Of a stretch of DNA of 64,000 nt, positions 1 through 12,906 are shown one piece after another (position 1 is the first letter of the stretch; each line of letters starts with the position of its first letter). Made by a program: the position numbers and the translations under genes. This DNA is from Plenodomus lindquistii (lineage: Eukaryota > Ascomycota > Dothideomycetes > Pleosporales > Leptosphaeriaceae). The notes under the pieces were generated by a model. The model saw only the letters and a list, made by a program, of their open reading frames with translations. It did not search any database and was not told where the DNA came from. The stretch is from the NCBI GenBank assembly GCA_025504975.1, contig JANUWI010000014.1, positions 744,001 to 808,000 on the forward strand, read 5' to 3'.

Positions 1-1977
1 TCGGCCATGGAGGAGGACTCGACAAACGGCCGCCACGGCTGCTGCACGAGATATTGCCAGACGACGTCCTCGATGCTACTCCAGACGAGACGCGGGGGAC
101 ATTGGCTTTACCCAGTAGTGCAATGGCTCGCTCGCCTAACGATGCATGTCCTGGGTTCGGTATGGTAAGAGCCGCAGATGCTTGGGCACGTCTGCCACGC
201 TGTTCGGCGCAAAGCTGGCGGCGTTGCGGTGAGGGTAGAGCCACAGTAGCATGGATAGTGAGGCCGGGCGGACAGACTACAGTGGCTAGAGGCCGTCAGC
301 GCGTGAGCAGAGACGCTTCTTGACAAAGGACATTGCGGATCAAGTGTAGCTGAGGTCCTGGACTCGTGGGACCTGAGGAGGGCCAGAGGGCTATTTTTAC
401 CCGCTCAGATATTGGAGGCCCCTGCTGCCGCACCGCTTAGCCATTGGCCCGCCGCCCGGCGCGACGTCAATCAGGGTGAATTGCTCGTGGCCGCCTGCAC
501 CGCTGTCAGCACCTCCCCTCGTCCTCTGGCTGCAAACTGCACAGGCTGCACAGGCTGCGCAGGCCATGACGCCGCCGGCCACGAGCGCGGCAAATCTCTT
601 CAGCGCCCGCCGGAGCTGACCAGCTTCGTGCTCACCCCGACTTGTTCCGCGCAGCTTCGGCCTACCCCATCGGGCATGGCCAAGCTGCCTCTTGGCCTGC
701 GAGCCTGCGACTGGACAATGGTTGCACTGCACGGGCCGCATGTTGTTGGCGTTCACACCTCGGCTGCCGGACCACAGTGGCCGTTTTTGCGCATCGGCGC
801 CGTCTGGGAGCTGACTGTTCCCTGCACTTCCCTGCACTTCCCTGCACGCCCAAACGTCTCCGTTTCCAGGCGGATGGACAGGGGCCCGTCCGCCCCCCAG
901 GCTCCATTACATACGGCCGGCTCGCTGCCAGATGGCTTGGGAGGCCTGTCCACACGCTGACCAGGGCGCGGGCAGGGCGGGCAGGGGTCGTCTGCTTCTC
1001 CTTGTACTGCTGGATGATGCTCCATGTCGTCCCGTCTGGCAGTCGTTCGGAAACGGCACGACCGCCTGCTCAGTCGGCTGCAGCGCCTGAGACGTGAATA
1101 CCGGGCAGAGCGTCTGTTGCCCATGGCCCTGAACATATGTCCATGTACCGTGTACACAGTCGACAGCGCCGTCTCAACCCCCACAAGAGTTACACTGGGG
1201 GGCTAATGTAATGTCCATGTCATACGAGCGTGAGCCAGCCGGTCCCATCTGTGAATCACCAACTGGGTTGCTGTAGCTCCCGCACGCTTCGCTGCCCTCC
1301 CTGCTAGCCCCTCCGTTACGTGGTCTGTCCGCTGCTACCCAAGTTCCCCTTCTTTTCTGCTGTGGCGTCACTGCTATTTGCGTGGCCGCTACCATCTACC
1401 TAGCCGTGGTAGGACCCGTCCTTGACATCTGTAGTCTCTGGGACCGGAGCACAGTCACCCTGCGCGTCTGCTCCCATGCCACCCAAGTTCCTCTTCAGCC
1501 TGTCTACCCTCTAGTCCCAAAGCCTTGTCCGAATCCTGCATGGTCATTCTGCAGGGGGCACATTGCAGACAGTCTTGACTGCTTTCGATGCTACCTTGTT
1601 CTGTCATACCTGGCTGCCTATACCCGGGAGCTCGTTGGTCCTGGCTCCATACCTAATCGTCCAGCCCTAGGTCTGTTACGCTCATTCCATCAACGAGCTG
1701 CGGTATATATCACCAAACACCCATCGTCAGCCTCCAGCACACCACCCTGTCCACCTTGGTCCCCGGTTTCGACCCAATTACCCTCGCTTTACCAACCGCC
1801 CGCTACATCTACCGCCCGCACTTACTCAGCCCCTCGCCTACCCACCTACTCCGCCCAGCCTAGTGTCCACAAAATCGAATTGACTTCCATTTACTACGCA
1901 CAAACACTGAGACCACCAGCGGCGCAATTGGCTACACTGCCTACTTTTGCTAAAACTCCTCTTTTCGATCCTACCAA
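1..1977. other. GC-rich stretch without a recognisable gene
   Basis: Several overlapping open frames exist on both strands between about 50 and 1400, but none has a recognisable domain, and sense and antisense frames mirror each other as expected for GC-rich DNA. Short direct repeats are visible near 539-566 and 818-847. The last ~270 bases are the likely promoter and 5' leader of the transcription factor that starts at 1978. Confidence 0.5.
1704..1710 (+). promoter_or_regulatory. Candidate TATA element of the Zn2Cys6 gene
   Basis: A TATATAT run lies about 270 bases before the chosen start codon at 1978, and the stretch between them is rich in C and T, as is common in fungal 5' leaders. Assignment as a core promoter is inference. 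Confidence 0.3.
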
Positions 1978-3850
1978 ATGGCTGGTCCCGGTGGAGGTCC
2001 GTCGAGGCGCAGCCATACCAAGTCCCGAAAGGGTTGCAAAACGTGCAAGAGAAGACATATCCGGTGTGATGAAACATTCCCGCAATGGTAAGCGTTCAAG
2101 ACCATCGTTCGTATCTGATTTGGGCTAACATTCAGTCAGCCGAAACTGTACGAAGCATCAAGTCCGTTGCGACTACATGGACAGTCCGACTGCCATGGTG
2201 CCAGATTCTCCGACGTCCCCTCAACAGCCTAATCTGCTGTGGACCCCAGAGATAGAAACGACCATTGAGGTCTGGAGCCAGACGGGAGAGTTCCCATTTC
2301 CCGAGCTTCGAGTATATCCGCAGCCGGAATGGCGTGCAATAGGGAGGTCAGACTTGCGTTTGATTCACCATCTCTCCTCTATTTCGAACGAGATGTTCAG
2401 GAATAGAACGTCAAAAATGACACTGTGGACCGATATGATGCCCAAGTACGAACCATGTCCCAAGCGACCATGCCCAATGTACCACTAACACGGATAGATT
2501 CTTGAGCATTTCAGCATCGCATCCTTTCGTCATGCATTCGGTTCTCGCGTTCTCCGCGTCACATCTGGCTTGGATATCTCAGTCAAGTGAGACACGCAAT
2601 CTTGCTTTCCATCATGCCAGCATTGCCCTCAAAGGTCTGCATGATGGTATTGCAACCTTTGCCAAATCAAACTCTGACGCTGTGCTTGCGTCGTCCCTGC
2701 TTCTAGCATGGCAAGCCACCGACTGGTAAGTCCTGGCTATGTGCCTTACTACACTCAAGACTGACGCATATTCATAGGCGAGGCTGGGCTTCGCTAGTCA
2801 CAGGCACAAAGACAGTAGGTACAGGATCAGAATTTGTCAGGTCACCTCCTAACCAGGCTTCAGGTCATCCAAGCAATGCAGCCCTGGAGACACGAGTCTC
2901 TGTTCGCCGACTACATCGCCGATCACACTCCCATGCCCAATCGACACTTCATGAACCCCATCAACACGCCTATCTCGCCAGACGCACAAAGAGAACAACT
3001 CAATTCGCTTGCAGAGATCCACGCCTCCTTACAACGCATGCAACCTTATCTGAATCGTCACGAGCAAGAGACGAAATGGGTTGACCAGTTGAAGAGTTAT
3101 CTTGATCGTTTGCGGTCAACGGGTCAGCCACAAACACCCGAAGAACAGTTTAATCATTTGTACGCTCTGCGAAAGTGGCTTTTCTGGGTACCGATCTCAC
3201 TCCTGGCTGCCAAATGTGGGGACGTCAACGTCCTCGTTGTTCTAGCGCACTTTTATGCCACGGCGCTGGCTCTGGAGCCTATGTTTCCAGATGTAGCATC
3301 TGCGTTTGTAGCTGATCTGTCACTTCGCCCGTTGGAGGAAATCAACGAGGTTGTGCGAGGCTTCCAGGATACAAGATACGACACACGCATACAGACTATG
3401 TCATATTTGGTACAGTTCCCCAACGACATGGTATCAACATACAAGACTCGTCGAGACTGGACGCGCCAACAAATGGCCGCTTTGTCATCACTTCAACAAC
3501 AACCGGCTTACGCTATGGAATCGATCAATCTGGATTTAGAAAATCAAATTGCACAATACAGCTATGGCCAAAGCCAAAGCCTTAGTCCCGCGTTTGCGCC
3601 TTCCCCCTTGGCATTCCAACCACCAAGCATGTCGTCTACTCCTACGTCACCGTACCTCGAGGTTCCAAGAGCGGTCGCCGAGGCGTATAGTACCAATACT
3701 TATGCGTCTTCGAGTAGTTATGCGTCTCCGCTGGGATCACCTGCAGCATTACTACCGCCTTATGCGGCACCACAAGATCATGCATACACACAGTATGGAA
3801 TGCATTCGGGTTTTCCCAGCGGGTTCGTGGCTACACCTATCTGGACGTGA
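1978..3850 (+). CDS. Zn2Cys6 fungal transcription factor
   Basis: Predicted nuclear DNA-binding regulator. Five exons: 1978-2087, 2140-2445, 2498-2725, 2778-2814 and 2864-3850, giving 555 residues. Splicing the first intron at the second of two nearby AGs completes a perfect binuclear zinc cluster, with cysteines at 20, 23, 30, 37, 40 and 47 (C-x2-C-x6-C-x6-C-x2-C-x6-C) after a basic N-terminus. The rest matches the short-linker family that includes sterol-uptake regulators of the Upc2 type: a SHPFVMHSVLAFSASHLAW-like segment at the start of exon 3 and a GTKTVIQAMQPW segment across the exon 4/5 junction. The C-terminal ~110 residues are Ser/Pro/Ala/Tyr-rich. Target genes cannot be inferred. 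A 55-base candidate intron (3823-3877) could replace the last residues and move the stop to 3998; see findings. Confidence 0.88.
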
Positions 3851-3998
3851 ACGAAGCGCGCTGAAAGAACCTTCCAGGAACATTAATGCCAATATACTTG
3901 CCTCTCAGCCACATCCGAATGCCGCACCCAATGCTGGCAACGCAACGGGCCACCCGACATCTGGCGCGTACATACCCTCGCAGTATAGTCACGCGTAA

Positions 3999-6900
3999 CG
4001 AAAAATCACAATGGACAGCGACGAGACTGGACAGCAAACCGCTGGATCCGGCGACGATGGCCACCGTATTTTGCTGGTTCTACCATCAGGAGACGGCAAA
4101 TTTGTGGACAGCAAGATGATGACCAGCAACGACGTGGAGCCCATCGCAAACCCGGGACAATCAGCGATATATTAGGGTTCGGTGCAGTAGTCGGGGAGAT
4201 GGTCAGAAGACGACATATTTCGCCCGTGCACATGACGTGTTATTATGTAAGGCGCTGCCGGCACCGAGTGGAGTGTGGAGGAGGTGCAGCCAGTAGAGCG
4301 GCACGACGATGACCGAACAACGCGTGGCAGGCAGGCAGGCAGTCCGACGAGGCAGTATCGGCGCGCGCAACAACGACTTGACGATTACATTGGGCAGGGG
4401 CGCTCATTTTTCTGAAACTTGGCAGAAACCAAGTTGATTGGCACACATGGAGCACATGCGATGACATAGCGACGTACATTCCTCTTTGAGTTTGAAGCGA
4501 CATACCCAACGGAGCGAGTCAAGACACAAGCTGGAGAAAGCAATATTTTAGACTAAGCGAGGCCGCGTTAGCAGCAGCCATAGCATGCATGAAAGAATTA
4601 AGGTTGACCAAGTTGGTCGTCTTGGGCATGCTGTATCTGCTTGGCCACCTCGACGGCCTGCCTCTAACAGGTTGCCCTGCATGAGTGACTGTACAGTATG
4701 TAGAGTAGCCGGAGTGCGGAACGGAGGATGACAGAAGCCAAATATAGCGGATCTTGGCCAATCAGAAGGGGGGCCATCTGATGATGCTTGAGCCAATCCG
4801 GCCCAGCGGTCACGCACAAGCATCGTGTGCTGGACATTAGAAAATGGCATATGTACGTTGGCTACAGGAATCAGGATCATGGTCCATGGACAAAAAAGCA
4901 CGGGGCCAGCTTGATGCTCGCTCGCCCATTGTGCAACGATTCCACACGGCTGGGAGGTGGCCGGTTTGCTGACTCAGTAGCGGCAGCCTCATGCTGGCAG
5001 CACGGCGTCCTGATCGGCACTTGCCATTATGATCATGTGTATGCCAGTGGAAGCTTGTCCCAATTGGTATCGTAACGCGAGGCCTTGGACGCTTGCACCG
5101 CCACCCAAAATCAACCGTTTGTACTCAAGGAGGACCAGAACACGTGCGTGGAACATGGGCTTTTGAGGTTGACTGAGCAGTAGGGGTGCTGCCATTCTGC
5201 GAAGTGGAGAGTTCCCGTCTTGTCGAGGACGAGTTTGGGCACGCCGTTTGTAGGATCGCGATGTTGGGCACCAGATCCTGGCATGTGGGGGAGATGGCCC
5301 GCTATCTACAGACTACTGTGCCATGGACAGCCCTCGACCGCCTCACAATGCCATTCTACTCTACGGTGTACACTCTGTTGTCCAATCCTAGACCAACTCG
5401 GCAAACATGGTCCGACGACACCAAGCTTCGAGATGCCAGATGGCTGATGGCAGATGCACATGTCCGCCTATGTACGAGGCCCTTGAGCCGAATGCGCGCT
5501 AGAGTTAGCCGCGCCCTACAGCGACATGGTCCTGTCTGCTGGGACCAGGGCGAGCCAGTCAAATCTCCGCCGTTGCATGAGTAGTGCTCAGTGTCTCCGC
5601 TCCCCCCAGCAAGCTCCGCTGCCCATTGTCTTTGCCACGCCGAGCTCAGATCCGCTTCTTCGGTGGTCGTTGCCTCCGATCCGATAGCCTCACCTTCCAT
5701 GCCTCTCGCCCACTGCACCACGCTCCCAGCGCTGGTGTGGCCTCCAAAGTCCCTCTTGCCGCCATGTCTACGCATGATACATATCCCACCGGAGCGTTCC
5801 ACGGGAACCACAGAAATCGGCGCTGTCAAAGTCTTGGTCCATGTGAGCAATTGTACTCGACGCAGAGAATGCTAACTCGGCTAGTGTGGCGGACAAGCTT
5901 TGCTCATCGCAATGGTGCCCATATCTTGCATACATACGTCCAGATATCCACGTGTTGTCGCCTCTCGGAGTCGACTCCTACATCGACCACAGTCTACTCT
6001 ATGATCAAGCCACTCCCATCAGCTTGCACCGTGAAAGGCTCGGACCGCCGAAATCCTATTGGGCTGCATCGTATCATACGCCATCCTCGACGGCTTGCAG
6101 CAATACTGCCTAGATCTTCAAATGTACCCATGTAGAGTACCTAGAACTGCCATCGGATCCTGGGCTAACACAGCGTCGCCATCTTGTCGATCCCGTAACT
6201 GCGGCCGGGAGGTTCTCAGCACCAAATTTGTCCCAGCTCAAGAAGCAAGCACCTTGTCTTCTCATCAGAGATACGAGGCATCGGTCTCTACTCCCTCCCA
6301 ATGCATTGGCGTGGTGTTTTGGATCTACTTGATGCATTCACGTCGACTTGCCACAAGTTAAAAGAGCGCGTGCGACCGCCTTCTGGAAGCGGAAGCGGAA
6401 GCGGAATTGGAAGCAACACGTGTGTTCGCACGCTTAGCAGTGCGGAATTGTCATCGTTACTTCACGGTGCAGTCTTCAATCGCCTCACAGCCGCATCAAC
6501 TGTACTCTCATTAGCAATGGCGACACTAATGATCACCACAGTAAATCTCCATGCTCATGGGGAATGTGGAGACCCCTGGATTTTTGGAGTGCTCTAGCGT
6601 TGAGCAATCGTTACCGGCCAGGCATGCCAAAATAGCCTCGCATTAAAGACGACAACATTGGCCGCTGCCCAAGTATTTTGTCTGCCTCAGCACTGATGAA
6701 GACTGTGCATCATCAAAAAGAGTGGAATGAGCCATGCAAGTTTTATCTAGATCAGGGATGGGATCACCGTTAAGAAGGCGCCATCCAAAGCTGCAAAGTA
6801 CCTGAATCCATTGGCTGCTCCATTGCGTGCCTGAAGTATATCGCTATCTGGTCCACTAGGTCCTTATTCACCACACATTCCGCCGACATGAAGCCACTGT

Positions 6901-8907
6901 TAGAATTAAATTTGATTGGAACACCATACTGCCACTCCGGTTGGGGCTGTGCATGCAGGCGATCAAAGCCGCAAAAGCACTGAAACCATGTCCGTGGATG
7001 CTGTCCATCTTGACGATCCGCTGACCTTGGGTTTGTTGGTGTTGAACCAGTGACGGAAAAACCGTGGTCAATGTGGAGGCCTTCACAGCTTGTGGCAGGG
7101 GGGATCCGCTATTGCCAATGCTACCTCGTATTCAGCTGGCTTGGGCGAAATTCACCGCCTAATTCCTGAATCCTGCGTACCTCGTTGCTGCAAATTGCGA
7201 TCCCGATGGCTTTGCATCACATCGTAAGCTCACTCGCTTCTAGAGCTCTTTTGTGTACCAGTGATGCTTCGTTGCTTCCACGTCCGGAACCCGTGGAAAG
7301 CGCAAGCTGAGAACATCGATGTGATTACCTTATCATCTCTGCCCTTGCCCGAATCGCTGTCGCGAATATGCGCCCTTTCCTCGTTCACTATCGAAGTTTT
7401 AGCCTCCGATCTGGCAGTTCCGTGACAATGCATTGTCCTCTTTCTCATCACCTTGATGCTGATAGCGACAGTGAGACAGCCACGCCGTACTAGTCAGCTT
7501 CTGCGCTGCCCTTCGCGAAAACGATCTTGCAAGCCGTTTGATCCCCCTCGTTACAGGGGTTGAGGCTCTGAAAGTATGCGCCGTATTGCTACCCAGTACG
7601 AAAACACGCTCGCGAGACGACTTCGATATGGCCATAACATCACCTCAATGCTCCACGAGATGAAAACCTGTAGAGAGGAGGAACCAACCGTGCAGCATCG
7701 TCGGCATAGCCTTACCAGACACCCCTTGCAGGGTTGCTGACAGTTGTATACTGAGCCTCCTCGGTAGTAAACTAATTGCTACTCAGAGGCGCGCGTCTCC
7801 ACTTACTTGACACAGGAAAGCCTATTGTATGCGCGTTGAACGGATGTTGTCTACATATGAGCGCTATACCTCTGTAAGTCTCATACATCGTCAGCTCCTA
7901 GCACGAGTACGAAGAGAGGGGGCCGGGGTGATTATATCACCGCCTCCTGAGTCATGATCAGATTGACGATGACACGACGGGCAAGCCATCGCCCGTCCAG
8001 AGCATGGCTCCATGACAATCTGGGCCAGGAGCAAAGCAACATCATCATGAGCTATGCTACGCCTTGGTGACAACAGAGGCACCAGTTCGGTTCAGCTGGC
8101 TAAAAGAAACCCCTGTATGAATGGATCAAAGATGGTACGAGCTGCAACGCCTTATGTCAACACATGCTGACCTTGAACCCAGTACACCAAGCAAGATGAT
8201 GAACCCTGTTGCAAGACTGCGGAGTGTATGAAACAGACGGAAACTCTGAGACCTGGACCAGGCTACGAGATGACGCGCCGCCCTGTCAAAACCGATCATA
8301 CACGTTCAATGATGTCCTCACACAACTATTCGGACTACGCCGCGCACCGCACACCGTACGAAGCACGCATCGCCTCTGTACAACAAACACGCCCTCCAAA
8401 GAATAAGCGTTGGCAGCGCCTATTTTATATATGCTGTCACAATGCGGGGCTTAGCGTTATGCTATGCAATCAACGACGCGGGCGAGGACATAGGGCTGCA
8501 ACACGGCGATGCTCAAATTGCTGCTTACACAGAAATTGGCTTTCAGAAGCAGTCACAGAGATTAGTCGGTGAATAAATGTGGAGGCACAAACAGTTTTTC
8601 TTCTGCTAAACTCCTCACAGCTGTGAGATCAACTGCGAGTCAGGCTGCCGTGGAGTTGGTTATACACATCTCCCAATGCCGTTGCGCATTTCCCGATCAC
8701 CACCGGGATCAACACTAGTTCCCGAGAGCACGCAATGAATGCTGGAACCTACGTGATGAGCAACAGCAATGATGCGCCAACTCCGATGGGAGCTTGAATT
8801 AACTAAATTTGTGAATGATGTCGCATATATATTTTTGAAGTCCCATCAAAACGTTTCATTCACCTTCACTTCCTGCAGGGCTTTTGGCATAGCCTACTCT
8901 ACTCATT
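3999..8907. other. Gene-poor stretch of about 4.9 kb
   Basis: I find no gene with a recognisable domain here. The longest frames (for example 5186-5584 and 5584-6135 on plus, 5356-5850 on minus) overlap each other on both strands and show no family motif. A short GGAAGC-type repeat sits near 6383-6412. An open frame without a start codon at 6770-7108 on the minus strand looks somewhat protein-like and is listed as a finding. No terminal repeats or transposase remnants were recognised by eye. Confidence 0.45.
8824..8835 (+). promoter_or_regulatory. Candidate TATA element of the sulfatase gene
   Basis: The run CATATATATTTT lies about 75 bases before the sulfatase ATG at 8908, a normal spacing for a fungal TATA box with a short leader. 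Confidence 0.45.
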
Positions 8908-10959
8908 ATGCTTCCAGGCCAAACATTACTCCTGGCATCGGCGGCTACGGCTGCCATCACGAATGCTTCCACAAGACCAAATTTCATTTTCATCATGACA
9001 GATGACCAAGATCTTCACCTCAACTCAATAGACTATCAACAAGCTGTGCAGAAATACTTTGTACAAGAAGGGACCTGGTTCAAGAAGCACTTTTGTACCG
9101 TGTCATTGTGCTGTCCTTCTAGAGTGTCGCTATGGACGGGAAAAGCCGCCCACAACACTAATATTACGGATGTGGCTGCTCCTTATGGTATGTAAACTTA
9201 TCAGGGAGTTTGAATTTGAGGCGTACTGGCTAACTCAACTGCAGGTGGATACCCAAGATTCATTGAAGAGGGATTCAACGATGATTATTTTCCCGTATGG
9301 CTACAAGAGGCCGGGTACAACACATACTACACTGGCAAGGTATGGTCACAAAGCCAGAGTCGTGTTCGACATTGCCTGACACTGATCTTATGCAGATGAT
9401 GAACGGCCACTCTATCACCACCTACAACAACCCTCGCATGGCAGGCTGGAACGGAAGCGATTGTACCTTCCCCTAGTCCCCGTACACTGGTTTCAATGAC
9501 TGATAAACTCTAGTTCTCCTCGATCCTGGAACATACATCTTCTATAATGCAACCATGTCCCGCAACCATGAACCTTTCCGCAACCTCCCCGGCCAGTATT
9601 CAACCGATCTCATCGCCTCTGCTGCACTAGGCTTCCTCGACGACGCCATCGCGGCCAAAAACCGCCCCTTTTTCCTAGGTGTAGCGCCCATTGCACCACA
9701 CTCAGAGACCATCACGGGAAATGGACCTATTCGATTCAATCCCCCAGTGCCTGCCAAACGTCACGCGCATTTATTCCCAAACGTGACTGTACCGAGGACA
9801 CCGGGCTTCAATCCTAAAACTGTACGTTTTTCTCAAACCTCGTAAGCGTCGCATACCTATGCTAAACGGTACAGCCCGGCTCAGCATCTTACTTCAAGAC
9901 CCTTCGCCAACTCAACCAAACCGAACTCGACTACAACGACGACTGGTACCGCCGACGCCTGCAATCTCTACAGTCTGTCGACGAACTCATCGAGTCCATT
10001 TTCCAGCGTCTCAACGGTAGCCCAAATGTCCTAGAAAACACCTATTTAGTCTACACAACAGACAACGGGTACCACATCGGTCAGCACCGCCTGCCTCCCG
10101 GAAAATCATGCGGAATCGAGGAGGACATCAACATTCCCTTTTTCATCCGAGGCCCCGGCGTGGCAAAGAATATAACACGTCATATCCCATCGAGCCACAC
10201 TGACATTGTGCCCACCATCTTCGAGCTTGCCGGGATCCCACTACGCGACGACTTTGACGGTGAGCCGATCCCAGTGCGAGAGGCGGATGTAAAAGGCAGC
10301 GAGAAGAGCGAACACGTCAATATTGAGTTTTGGGGCGACTTCCTGGGTGAAGGTAACACGTTTTATGGAAAGAGCGAATTGGCGAATAATACCTACAAGA
10401 CTGTTCGTGTGGTGGGGAGCGGCTATGATTTGAGTTATACGGTGTGGTGTACGAATGAGATTGAGTTGTATGATCTCACGGTACGTCTTTGGTTGCATTT
10501 TTCAACCCCCACCTCTCTCTCCCCGTCTCTCTCTTCGGCATACGAGAAAGAATAAAAACGTTAAAGGGTAATGGAGATTTGTATACATATACTAACACGA
10601 TACGAAAACAGACGGACCCCTACCAACTCACCAACCTCCACACCCCAAACACAACAACAACGCTCATCTCCAAACGCCACCCCGCCGCAAAAATCTCCTC
10701 TCGTCTCAACGCCCTTATGCTCACGCTCAAACGCTGCAAAGGCCGTGTGTGCACAAGGCCGTGGGAGAAATTACATCCAGATGGGGGTGTCAGGAACCTC
10801 GACGATGCTTTGGATGCCAAGTACGATGTCTTTTATGAGCAGCATCAGCGTCCTGTTACTTTTTCCGAGTGTGCGTTGGGTCAGGTTTTGGAGGTTGAGG
10901 GGGCGTTGGAGCCCGTGGTTTGGCAGAAAGAGTGGGATGAGTGGAGTTATGCTACGTAG
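8908..10959 (+). CDS. Secreted sulfatase (arylsulfatase family)
   Basis: Hydrolyses sulfate esters; probably secreted. Six exons: 8908-9187, 9245-9339, 9396-9462, 9514-9821, 9875-10480 and 10612-10959, giving 567 residues. A short hydrophobic N-terminus (about residues 1-20) looks like a signal peptide. PNFIFIMTDDQD (about 24-35) is the first metal-binding motif. C69-P-S-R is the formylglycine motif, where the cysteine is the residue normally converted to formylglycine by a separate enzyme. GYNTYYTGKM, TDNGYHIGQHRLPPGKS and the ELYDLTTDPYQLTNL tail are characteristic of type I sulfatases. Several Asn-x-Ser/Thr sites fit a secreted glycoprotein. The substrate is unknown. It stands alone next to a gene-poor region, with no sulfate transporter or second sulfatase nearby. 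Confidence 0.92.
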
Positions 10960-11201
10960 GTAAGGGTGGGATGGGGAAGTGCACTTGGTATGGGGGAACG
11001 GTTGTACACCAGAGGCATGGTGTTACTTTAGCCCGTTTGTTGATGCTAGTCTGTTGAGGGTTTGATATCTCGCTAGTATTATGAGTGCTTGGACAAGGCT
11101 GATATTATTACTCAATCCATCTCGTCATGAAAAATCGTCAAGTAAGATCGACCGTAAATAGGCTGTAGCATCATCCAAATGACGCACTAGCCTCGTCTCC
11201 C

Positions 11202-12310
11202 TCACTCCTCGACGATACCCTGCTTCCTCATCTCCTCCCTCCTCTTCTTCGTCCGCCCCTTGGCCTCCTCAACCCACTTCTCGTACGCGCCATTTCCCTG
11301 CGCAAGTTTCGCCTTGACAACGCCCTTCAAGAGCTCTCCTACAAACCCCACAAAATTGTGTCTCCGTAACGAGTTCTCCCACAGCCACTGCGCGCGTCGG
11401 TCTTCCTGTCGTTCCAGCTCCTCTTCGTCGCCGATTTCCTGCGCGCGAATACGCAGATCCTTGACGCAGGCCATGAGGTTGAAGCGGATTTCCGTGGCAG
11501 GGTAGCGTGCGATGCGGCGTTGGAGGACGGGGATGATCTTCGAGGGAAAGTCGGAAGGGGTGCAGGGGCCGTGGGAGATGGGGGCGGGTTGGAGGCCGTC
11601 GAGCTCGTAGAGTTTGTTATTTATAGATGTGTATCTGGACAATGTGTAAGTATGTACGTTGCTTGCGGAGTCTAGCGGGGTAAGCCTACGCAATGAAGTG
11701 GAAGACGTCGTCGTCTTCGGTTGCGGTCCGCTGTGTCTCGTCGACAAAGGGTGATGATCGGGCGAAGGAGTTGTGTGTTTCTCGAATGAGATCTGAATTC
11801 GAAAGTGTTTCTCCTCGTAGCTGTTCACTCGTATTAGCTGCCAGCCTAATACACTTTACTTCGCATTTGTAAGCCTCGTCAAACACACCTCTGGTGGGAA
11901 CTCTCCAGCAAACTCTTTGAATTCCTTCAGCTCCTTGCCAATCTCAACCTCGCCTTCCCGGTTCAGCAGGAGCGACACGATCGCCTGTGTGCCGCAAGCA
12001 TTCTGTATGGTTTGCGCCGCAAAGAACAAGTTACTCGCCGCATCGTGGTCGTAGGTGCCGTCCTTTGGTGTATCGCTGCGCGACTCTCCCGTGGGGTACT
12101 TGAAGAGAAATATCACGCCATAGATGGTCCCAAGCTGTTGTAGTTCCTCGGTCTCGAGCGTTGTGAGTTCCTCGAATTGTACGTCTTTAACACCGAGTTT
12201 CTCGATTAGGTACGTAAAGACACCCTGGGCGAATTAGTAATCATGTGCGCGTGAGTCTGGTGAGGCCGACTTACAGCGTCAGACTCTATGGTATTCCAGC
12301 CGCCCGACAT
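11202..12310 (-). CDS. Ubiquitin C-terminal hydrolase, UCH37/UCHL5 type
   Basis: Cysteine protease of peptidase family C12, a deubiquitinase that in other organisms works with the proteasome or with INO80. Four exons on the minus strand: 12310-12275, 12224-11889, 11820-11690 and 11634-11202, giving 311 residues. The protein begins MSGGWNTIESD and has GVIFLFKYPTGE. The catalytic triad is visible as Cys89 in NACGTQ, His165 in FHFIAY and Asp180 in YELDGL, at almost the same spacing as in human UCHL5. The C-terminal extension (about 200-311) is charged and probably helical, as expected for the UCH37 tail that binds a proteasome or INO80 adaptor; this distinguishes it from the short UCHL1/L3 type. 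I chose the exon 3 acceptor (CAG before 11820) because it keeps the frame and joins LRGETLSNSD to the preceding FPPE. Confidence 0.93.
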
Positions 12311-12906
12311 GATTCTGTCAGAGGAAGAGTCTGTCTTGGTGTTGTTTGTTATGCGTTGTCCCGGACCTTACGCCATCGAAAGGCGCCTACTCCCGCCGGA
12401 GTCTGGGTCGGTCCGAACTGGTGCGGCGCGTTCGGAAGCCTTCCGACACCCCACTTGCCTGTCCCCTCGTGTGGGATTCCATCCGTCCATCACAAATGAT
12501 CTCTCACTGTAGAATGCTGAGTATATTGGGACGTGATTGTGAGTCTCATCAATGGGTCTAATCTCATCCAGGTGAACTATCCTACGCACAGTGGTTGTCT
12601 ACATAGGTATGTTGATCATCACGATCAAAAGTATGAACAAAGTCTTTAACTCGCTGCTCGAGTCATGCGGTACATTGCATTGGTGCTATCTACTTTCTTC
12701 CAGACTCATCCACCACTCCACTCTTTTTCTCAAATGCATCTCGAACTGAACAAATGGTGTCTCGCTAATTCGCTCCAACACAACAAGAATCGATCGACTG
12801 ACTGGATATCTGGGGTTGCTACGTAACTTCATGAAATGGAACGTTGTGGATATGTACGAAATGTTATAGGATATGTGACAAAGGGGAGATGAAAAGTTCA
12901 GCACAC
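12311..12906. other. Intergenic stretch, nothing recognised
   Basis: This is the region between the divergently oriented 5' end of the UCH gene and the 3' end of the next minus-strand gene. Several short frames overlap on both strands without motifs. Confidence 0.5.

Noticed and set aside
412..1097. Overlapping 150-180 codon frames near the window start
   Set aside because: Frames are open on both strands at once, with Cys/Ala/Arg-rich translations and no motif; no splice structure improves them.
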